A stretch of 40,589 bases of DNA from Candidatus Zhuqueibacterota bacterium (GTDB taxonomy: Bacteria > Zhuqueibacterota > Zhuqueibacteria > Zhuqueibacterales > Zhuqueibacteraceae), in contig QEVD01000043.1 of assembly GCA_003576975.1 (NCBI GenBank), positions 1 to 40,589 on the forward strand, written 5' to 3'. Both the position numbers and the translations under genes were made by a program. Shown here piece by piece: positions 34,488-40,589 of the stretch (positions are counted from its first letter, which is position 1; the number at the start of each line of letters is the position of its first letter). The notes beneath the pieces were generated by a model. That model made no database searches. It saw only the letters and a program-made list of their open reading frames with translations, and was not told the DNA's origin.

Positions 34488-35939
34488 ATGCCAATTTTGC
34501 ACCACTCTGCGACGCTTGATTGGGTTATCTTTGGTGGTTTCTTGTTGCTGCTGTTCGTGCTGCTTGCCGCAGCCGAGGCGTTGCAGCGTCGCAATATCCT
34601 TACAGGCGAAACCAGCCGAAAAATGGTGCATATGTTAACGGGTCTTGCGGTGCTCCTCTCGCCCTTCCTGTTTCAAACATTACTTCCGTTGTTGATATTG
34701 GCCGTGCTGTTCACTGTTCTTAATGCCGTGGCTTTGAAATTCGGCCGGTTCAGCGGCATACATGCCACGGGACGGAAAACGTATGGCACCGTGTTTTACC
34801 CGCTGGCTTTTTTTGTGCTGTTGCTCTTGTTTTGGCGCCGCGAAACCCTGGCATTGTTGGTAGGAATGAGCTTGCTCGCAATTGCGGATGTGTGCGCGGC
34901 GCTCGCGGGCGAGCAGGCGAAATCGCCGCTGCGCTTGCCGCTGCCGGGCGATCGCAAGAGCTTGCAAGGCTCGCTGGCGATGTTTGTCAGTTCGGCGCTG
35001 CTCGTTTTCATCGGGTTTGCGTGGGCTGGCCCGATTTTGGGCTTTCATCCGGAAACCTCGCGCGTCATTTTTGCGGTGATTGGCATTGCGTTGCTGGCAA
35101 CGCGGTTTCCTGACTTATTTCTATGTGAATGCCTCAGCGGCCGCGATCGGGCAATTTTTTGTGGGTGAATTGCTGGCTATGGCCGTTGCGGCGATTTCGT
35201 ATCGCGTGAAGTTTTTGGATCTCAGCGGCGCGTTGGCCACTTTCGTGCTCGGTTCATTTGTGTTCGGCCTCGGCGGCTGGAAATTCAGCTTGCCGTTGCT
35301 GGCGTTTTTTGTGTTGTCCAGCATGCTCTCGCGTTTGGGCGCAGCGCGTAAAAGAGCTGCGAATAAAAATTTTCAAAAGTGCTGGCCAATGGCGGCATTC
35401 CCGGGCTGCTCGTGGTGTTGTGGTATCTTGCGCCTCAACCGGTTTGGTATTTTTTATTTTTGGGCGCAGTTGCCGCGGTGACCGCAGACACCTGGGCTAC
35501 AGAGATCGGCCTGCTCTCACGCCGCCCGCCGCGCTTGATTACTTCTCTGAAAATTGTCGCGTCAGGCACCTCGGGCGCGATTTCGACTCTGGGCTTGTTC
35601 GGCGCAGCCTTGGGCGCGGGCACGATTGCGCTTCTCGGCTGGGCATTGCAATCTGTCAGTCCGGCTCATCGTTTCGGGCTTATTGGCGTTGTGCTGATTA
35701 CTGCAGCCGGCGTGCTCGCGCATTTGTTTGACAGCCTGCTGGGCGCAACAATTCAGGCGCAACGCGTTTGCCTCACCTGCCGCAAGGTCAGTGAAAAGAA
35801 GGGCGAATGCTGCGGCGCGGAACGCCAGCCGCATTCGGGTTGGCGCTGGGTGGATAATGACATGGTCAATGGCATCTGCGCGCTTAGCGGTGTGCTGGCG
35901 GTGTTTTTGGGAATGCCGATGCTCAAGATTCTCGCTTAA
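34488..35939 (+). pseudogene. DGK1/VTE5-like kinase fused to DUF92 (VTE6-like), two frame breaks
   Basis: The N-terminal part (to about 35100) is an integral membrane protein of the dolichol/phytol-kinase (SEC59, VTE5) group with RRNILTGETSRKMVHMLTGL and LPGDRKSLQGSLAMF. The C-terminal part is DUF92, the VTE6 phytyl-phosphate kinase group: KFLDLSGALATFVLGSFVFG, TADTWATEIGLLS, SGTSGAISTLGL, CLTCRK and GWRWVDNDMVNG. Together they could phosphorylate a prenol twice. The reading frame changes between about 35098 and 35125 and again at the A4 run 35375-35378, after which it is back in the first frame. The first break may also lack some residues. Whole span is about 484 codons. Confidence 0.75.
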
Positions 35940-35958
35940 ATAACTTGCCCGTACCTCA

Positions 35959-36020
35959 AACCGCGAATGAACGCCAATAAACGCGAATTCTAAAATTTAG
36001 AGAATATTCGCGTTCACATA
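35959..36020. repeat. Intergenic inverted repeat, copy 2
   Basis: AACGCGAAT (35980-35988) pairs with ATTCGCGTT (36006-36014); the inner TCTAAA/TTTAGA pairing extends the stem with a small bulge. The left part AACCGCGAATGAACGCCAAT aligns with the copy at 34286. It lies between the lipid-kinase gene and ftsB. Confidence 0.7.
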
Positions 36021-36042
36021 ACCAAATTTGCTTCAGAGAAAC

Positions 36043-36345
36043 ATGACATCTCGCTTCTTCCCCAAAACCTCGTGCGGTATTTTGCTGTATCTGGCATACA
36101 CTTACTTCGGCGGCAGTTCCGGCCTGATTCGATTTTGGCGCTTGCACCAAACGCGTTCCGCGTTGGAACGGGAAATCACCACTCTGCAGGTCCGCCAAGA
36201 CAGTCTGCGCCAGGTAATTAAGCTGCTGGAGCATGATACGACATACATTGAAAAAGTGGCGCGCGAGCGCTATCAAATGGGCAAGCCGGGCGAAACGATT
36301 TATAGCATCGTCAAACAGCCAAAATCCGAGGAAGCCAAGAAGTAG
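36043..36345 (+). CDS. Septum formation initiator family protein (FtsB/DivIC-like)
   Basis: This 100-residue protein has a single N-terminal membrane segment (about residues 10-27, GILLYLAYTYFGGSSGL) and then a coiled coil (LEREITTLQVRQDSLRQVIKLL) followed by the family's DTTYIEKVARERYQMGKPGETIY segment. FtsB/DivIC proteins bridge early and late division proteins. The ATG at 36043 is used. The DUF502 gene starts three bases after its stop. Confidence 0.88.
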   Translation: MTSRFFPKTSCGILLYLAYTYFGGSSGLIRFWRLHQTRSALEREITTLQVRQDSLRQVIKLLEHDTTYIEKVARERYQMGKPGETIYSIVKQPKSEEAKK

Positions 36346-36347
36346 TC

Positions 36348-37036
36348 ATGACGACCACGCTGATTCCAACTCCCGAGCACAAGTTTGTTGCGAAGCTCAA
36401 GGGTTATTTTCTCGCCGGGCTTTTGGTTTTAGTGCCGATCAGCTTGACGGTTTATATTTTTTTTGAATTGTTCAAGGCGATTGACGGCTCGTCATTTTGC
36501 GACAAACCTTCGGTGTAACCTTCACCTTTCCCGGCGTGGGCTTGGTTGCGCTGCTGCTGCTGATTTTAGGAACCGGCATGGCCGCGCGCAGTTATTTCGG
36601 CCGCAAGTTGGTGGAGTTCGGCAATCGCGCCGTGACGCGCATTCCCATCATCAGCCGCATCTACGGCACCGTGCAGCAGCTCAGCCAGGCGCTGTTCGGC
36701 GGCGAGCAGCGCCAATCGTTCAAGAAAACCGTGCTGGTGCCTTATCCCAATCCCAACACCTGGCGGCTGGGTTTTTACATTCAGGAAGTGCGCGGTGAGA
36801 TTCAAGAGGCGTTGCAGCGCGAAATCGTGTGCGTGTTCATTCCCAATCCCCCCAATCCCACCGGCGGTTTTTTGATGTTCTATCCCAAAAGCGATGTCAT
36901 TGAGCTGGAGATGCCGGTGGAGGACGCCGTGCATCTGCTCATTTCCTACGGCACGGTGGCGCCCAAAGCCCGCGCGTCAAAACACATGATGTTGACGCGC
37001 GATCATCTTGAGACCATGCAAAAGAAATCGGAGTGA
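36348..37036 (+). pseudogene. DUF502 membrane protein with one frameshift
   Basis: The frame from the ATG at 36348 gives a normal DUF502 N-terminus (KGYFLAGLLVLVPISLTVYIFF) and would stop at 36518. The rest of the family pattern (FPGVGLVALLLLILGTGMAARSYFG, RIPIISRIYGTVQQL, a long beta-rich end) is in another frame up to 37036. Adding one base to the GGC at 36486-36488 restores a continuous reading with the expected linker DGLVILRQTFG. A lost C in a C run is the simplest explanation. It is coupled to ftsB by position. The function of DUF502 is unknown. Confidence 0.82.
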
Positions 37037-37141
37037 ACTCATTTCGAATTGCAGATTGACGTGCCGGCGGTGCGCACCAAAGCGCGAGCGTTACCGTTGC
37101 CGCCAGGAGGGAACAAGTACCTTTGGAAATCAATTCATTGA

Positions 37142-39158
37142 TTGATCATTGTGATTTGGCATTCTAAGCGTATCTTTGCCGCCCTCTTGCATCTGACGGC
37201 CGGCGCGCTTATTTTTTGCGCCAGCGGGCATGCGCAAGAGCCGGATCTCACGCCGGCATTGCCCGACACCGTTATCCCCGAAAAATTGCTGAACACGGCG
37301 CCCCGTTCGACTTCTCGACCACTCACCAGCCTGATGCAATTCGGGCACGATATTGAAATCTTCACTTGGCAAACCCAGATAAATTTTCAAAAAACGCTCG
37401 CAACACACTGGCAGCTTGCACTCTTTGAAAACTTCAACTCCGTGTTGCAACAACAAGCGCGCGGCGACATTTGGAAAGACGATCAAATGGCAGGCATGCG
37501 GTTGCAACGCGTGCTGCGCCCGCAGTGGCGCTTCGAAGCGGAGGCTACCTCGCGCGTGTTTCGCGATGATTTCACCCGCGGCGCGGCCGGCATAAACAAC
37601 AATGACTTCAGCCTGCACCGCTTCACGCTGCGCAATGAGCTGACGCTGGCGCAACGCCTGCGCCTGACGCCCGGCCTGGGTTATCGTTGGGAGAACGTGT
37701 TGCAGCGGCAGGAATACGGCCCGCACCTTGAAGCGAAAATCGCGCTCGCGCCGGTTTCGTGGAATGATTATGTGCATCAATTCGAGGCCGCCGGCCAGTG
37801 GGATGATACGCGCGACCGGCGCAACGACGATTTCAATTTAACCTACGGCGTGTCGCGCGTGTTTGAAGGCCAGGCCACGGATTCGCTGTTCGTGCGCTAC
37901 AGCCATCTGCGCCGCGAAAACTATTTTGCCGATACCACGCTGCAAGTCGACGGTCTGGAGCGCAATCGCCGCGCCATTGAAAATCGCCTGAACTATCGTT
38001 TCAGCAGCGGCTTTTTGCAACTGCGCTCGGAAATCGGCGAAACGGATATCGTCGGCACGCGGCGCTGGGTGGAACCGGCCACGCTCTCAGGCCGCCTCAA
38101 TGGCCGTTTTCAAGAGAGTAATTTCGAAACGAATCATCAAGGTTTGTTGGTGTTTTATGGCAGGCGGCTTTCGAACGAAATCGCATTTGACTATTCCTCG
38201 CGTAACCGCACGTTTGAGATTCCGGATTCATTGCGCGCCAGCCCGTTTCTGCGGCGTTTTCCGCGCGAAGGTTTTGACGCGGACGACTGGACCTTCGGGC
38301 TGAGCCACCGGCTGCATTGGCAAATCGGGACGCGTGATTCCTTGCGCTGGTATGGCCGCGCGGTCCGCCACGCACACAACACCGCCAATCTGGAAAATCC
38401 GGACGACTATGATCGCGTGCAATTTCAAGCCAATGTGTTTTATGAGCACCGCTTTCATGAAAATTTGCGCATGCGCTGGGAGGCGCGGAGTTATCTCGAA
38501 CATCAGGTTTATCTCAAACGCAATCTCTCCGCCGACAATCGCTGGATGCGCATTTTGCAACTATTGCCGCAAATTGTAATCACGCCTCTGCCAGGTGTGA
38601 CGTTGCAGCAGGGGTGTGACGTTGCAGCAGGGGTTCGGCGTGCGCGCGACTTACATCGATTATGATTTTCCGGAGAGCATCTCGCGCCGGCGCAGCCTGG
38701 TGTTTCGTGATTTCACGGTGGTCGATTCGCTCGCGGCGCGTTTGAGCCGGCGCACGCACATGAGCCTGTACTACAAGCTCACGCTCGAAGAACGCGGCGC
38801 ACTTGATTGGGAGCGCTGGTTGCAGACCCCGCAAACCACCGTGCACCGGCATGCGGCCGTGTTGACGTTCCGGCACGAGTTGGCGAAAAATTTCTATGTC
38901 GCTCCCAGCGCGAGTTACTATCGCGAAAACAATTGGAGCTTTCAACGGCGCACAACCGCACCGGGTTATCAGAAAATATTCAATTATGGCCAGGGGATCG
39001 TGACCCCGGCCATCGTTATTAGTTACTTGCGTCCGCCCAATACCTTGCTTATCTTAAGCGCACGGCGCCAAATCAGCCGGCGTTTCCGCGCACAAGGCGC
39101 AGACGCACAGGATGTGCATATTGATACGTTTCATCTGACGATTCAATGGGCGATCTGA
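37142..39158 (+). pseudogene. Large outer-membrane beta-barrel protein split by a 19-base tandem duplication
   Basis: The first frame starts near 37142 (TTG; a GTG at 37151 is an alternative, and no good ribosome site is seen) with a signal peptide ending near GHAQ, and reads to 38665. The remainder, in a second frame to 39158, is again barrel-like. A 19-base tandem duplication at 38596-38633 causes the shift; with one copy removed the protein reads through as PLPGVTLQQGFGVRATYIDYDF, about 665 residues. Strands with alternating aromatic and polar residues (NRLNYRFSSGFLQLRSEIG, RFEAEATSRVFRDDF-like) run the whole length, which suggests a 20-plus-strand porin-like barrel. No named family is recognised. 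Confidence 0.75.
38596..38633 (+). repeat. 19-base perfect tandem duplication
   Basis: Two adjacent identical 19-base copies (38596-38614 and 38615-38633) start TGTGACGTTG and end CAGCAGGGG. Because 19 is not a multiple of three, the second copy shifts the reading frame of the barrel gene. Confidence 0.95.
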
Positions 39159-39253
39159 AACGGCGCGCGCGACCATACTCGTTCATGATTCTCTGATATG
39201 CCTAACCTCTAACTCAAGGCCGTTTGCACCAAACCTCAATCAGGATAGCAAAC

Positions 39254-39682
39254 ATGGCGCAGGGCAAGAACAAATCCTTCAGTCTCGTCGCGGCCAGCGA
39301 CCAACCCGACTTGATTCACGAGATCGAGCGTCTCGCCGAAAAAGCCTCGAATCATGCCGGCTTTTCCGAAGAAGAACGCGACAGCCTGGCTATTGCCGTG
39401 ACTGAGATTGGCAACAACGCCATCAATCACGGCAACAAACGCGACCCGCGCAAAAAAGTGTTCGTCGACATCACCACCAAGCCGGGAGAAGTGCGGGTGG
39501 TGATTCGCGATCAGGGACCGGGGTTTGACCCCGAGCAACTGAGCAATCCGCTTGATCCCGAAAACCTATTGCGGGAAAGCGGTCGCGGCGTTTTCATCGT
39601 GCGCTCGCTGATGGACGAGGTTCATTTTGATTTTTCAAAGGGCGGCGCAGAAACCACCTTGATCAAGCGCAAAAAGTCGTGA
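39254..39682 (+). CDS. RsbW-like serine/threonine kinase (anti-sigma ATPase family)
   Basis: This 142-residue protein has the HATPase_c fold of RsbW/SpoIIAB-type kinases. The N box is EIGNNAINHGNK, the G1 box DQGPGFDP and the G2 box GRGVFIVRSL. The ATG at 39254 follows CAGGA. In characterised systems such proteins bind or phosphorylate anti-sigma antagonists and so switch partner proteins; no STAS-domain partner is seen in the window. The following gene, a membrane sensor-like protein, may belong to the same signalling system; it starts 22 bases after this stop. Confidence 0.92.
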   Translation: MAQGKNKSFSLVAASDQPDLIHEIERLAEKASNHAGFSEEERDSLAIAVTEIGNNAINHGNKRDPRKKVFVDITTKPGEVRVVIRDQGPGFDPEQLSNPLDPENLLRESGRGVFIVRSLMDEVHFDFSKGGAETTLIKRKKS

Positions 39683-39704
39683 CCCCGGCGTTGGGGTGGT
39701 GCCC

Positions 39705-40589
39705 ATGAATTTGACCTTTCTCACGCAACTGATTTATCTCGCCTGCGGCGTGGTTTTGTTTCTGCTCGGCTTCCTCATTTTCCGGGAAAACACCGCGCAA
39801 CGCCTCAATCGTATTACCGGCCTGATGCTGTTTCTCGCCGGACTTGGTCCGATACTCGGCGCTTTCGGCTTGCTGCTGCGGCAAGCCGCCGGCTCTCCCG
39901 CACAAATCGATTTCACGTTTCTCGATCGCCTTTATCATGTCTGGGAATTGTTTTTTCCGCAGCTCGTGTTGTTCAGCCTGGTTTTTCCGGTCGAGCATCC
40001 CGTGCTTGCTGCGCGGCCGCGTTTGCCGGTTTTGCTGTTCGCGCCGCAAGTTACACACTTGCTGATGTCGCTTGTGCTGCCCGGTGTTGGCAGCGTGCAA
40101 AGTCTGCGGCAAAGCCTCGGCCTGGCGCAGAGCTGGCCGGCGTTGCTGCAACCGGTTAAGATTTTATTGCGCGGCCTGGCCGCCGTGTTGGAATTTGCTG
40201 TTACGTATCAGGAAACATTCTTTGCAGCCATCAACATTGCCTATGTGGTCGCGGCAGTTGTGTTCATGCAGCGCAGCTATTTTCGTCTAAAAAATCCGCG
40301 GGTGCGCGGCCAAACACGCTGGGTCATGTGGGGTATTCTTACCAGCCTCGCGCTTTACGCCCTGGCGTTTTTGATTCCCAAAAATTTTGCCTTTGAAGTC
40401 GAACGCAACCTCGCTCAAGTGCTGACCATCGCCAGCCTGCTCATCGGCTCGGGCGCGATTGCCTGGGCCATTATTCGCTATCAGTTTCTTGACGTACGCT
40501 TCATCATTCGCCGCAGCTTCATCTACTCGATCACTTCCGGTTTGCTCGTCGGCGTTTATTTGTTGATTTACACCAAAGCCAAAAACGTT
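39705..40589 (+). CDS. Membrane sensor N-terminal region (3' end cut by window edge)
   Basis: The visible 295 residues are mostly hydrophobic, with about eight membrane helices (LIYLACGVVLFLLGFLIF, ITGLMLFLAGLGPILGAF, QLVLFSLVFP, INIAYVVAAVVFMQ, MWGILTSLALYALAFLIP, AWAIIRYQ). This topology, ending with FLDVRFIIRRSFIYSITSGLL, is seen in the N-terminal sensor part of some histidine kinases and SpoIIE/RsbU-type phosphatases; the catalytic part is outside the window. With the RsbW-like gene 22 bases upstream a phosphatase or kinase output would fit, but that is inference. Confidence 0.75.
   Translation, partial: MNLTFLTQLIYLACGVVLFLLGFLIFRENTAQRLNRITGLMLFLAGLGPILGAFGLLLRQAAGSPAQIDFTFLDRLYHVWELFFPQLVLFSLVFPVEHPVLAARPRLPVLLFAPQVTHLLMSLVLPGVGSVQSLRQSLGLAQSWPALLQPVKILLRGLAAVLEFAVTYQETFFAAINIAYVVAAVVFMQRSYFRLKNPRVRGQTRWVMWGILTSLALYALAFLIPKNFAFEVERNLAQVLTIASLLIGSGAIAWAIIRYQFLDVRFIIRRSFIYSITSGLLVGVYLLIYTKAKNV

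Noticed and set aside
35370-35382. Programmed -1 frameshifting at the A4 run in the DUF92 part
   Set aside because: There is no heptameric slippery site and no clear downstream pseudoknot, and the gene has a second break; a lost base is simpler.
1-40589. Search by eye for tRNA, rRNA, CRISPR arrays and phage or plasmid genes
   Set aside because: No cloverleaf, rRNA block, regularly spaced repeat or phage-type gene was seen.

Overview
The window reads as a chromosomal segment of a Gram-negative (diderm) bacterium. The evidence is several predicted outer-membrane beta-barrels, many lipoprotein or Sec signals, envelope-stress-style PDZ and sigma/anti-sigma genes, and a periplasmic amidase. The gene families (DUF4159 with MoxR, PhoH/PgpH/YbeY, a DGK1-DUF92 fusion, DUF2279, DUF502) and the many unrecognised secreted proteins suggest a member or neighbour of the FCB assemblage, for example an uncultured KSB1-like lineage. 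That placement is an inference from gene content; there is no rRNA in the window. I saw no tRNA, rRNA, CRISPR array, phage, plasmid or transposase gene.

Left part, minus strand, read from 7.66 kb down to 1: an ECF sigma factor, its zinc-finger anti-sigma factor, a lipoprotein overlapping it by 4 bases, a large TPR protein with a gluzincin peptidase motif, two tandem DUF4159 proteins and a MoxR ATPase cut by the window edge. Diverging from the sigma gene is a tandem-PDZ protein without a protease domain. A hairpin terminator separates it from a convergent PhzF-like gene and a two-domain amidase.

Middle, mostly plus strand, 12 to 21.8 kb: a COG4947-like esterase, a strongly promoted small coiled-coil lipoprotein plus LysM protein ended by a clear terminator, the classic phoH-pgpH-ybeY block, a GalT-like uridylyltransferase overlapping a DUF2279 protein, and a DUF819 membrane protein. 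On the minus strand, peptide chain release factor 3 overlaps a downstream methyltransferase.

Right part, 24.5 to 40.6 kb: a VWA lipoprotein, a radical SAM protein, a TPR protein, a cluster of secreted zinc-ribbon and glycine-zipper proteins, an outer-membrane protein, a MazG-GNAT pair on the minus strand, a DGK1-DUF92 lipid-kinase fusion, FtsB, DUF502, a large beta-barrel, an RsbW-like kinase and the start of a membrane sensor. Four genes here (30.2, 34.5, 36.3 and 37.1 kb) carry reading-frame breaks. One is a 19-base tandem duplication whose removal restores the frame. The clustering could reflect local assembly error or real gene decay.

The most unusual content is the 29-32 kb cluster, in which zinc ribbons normally found in the cytoplasm sit just after signal or anchor sequences, one joined to a predicted beta-barrel. 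Other points of note are an amidase with a degenerate second amidase domain, a GalT with Asn in place of the active-site Gln, and a pair of related intergenic inverted repeats flanking the lipid-kinase gene.
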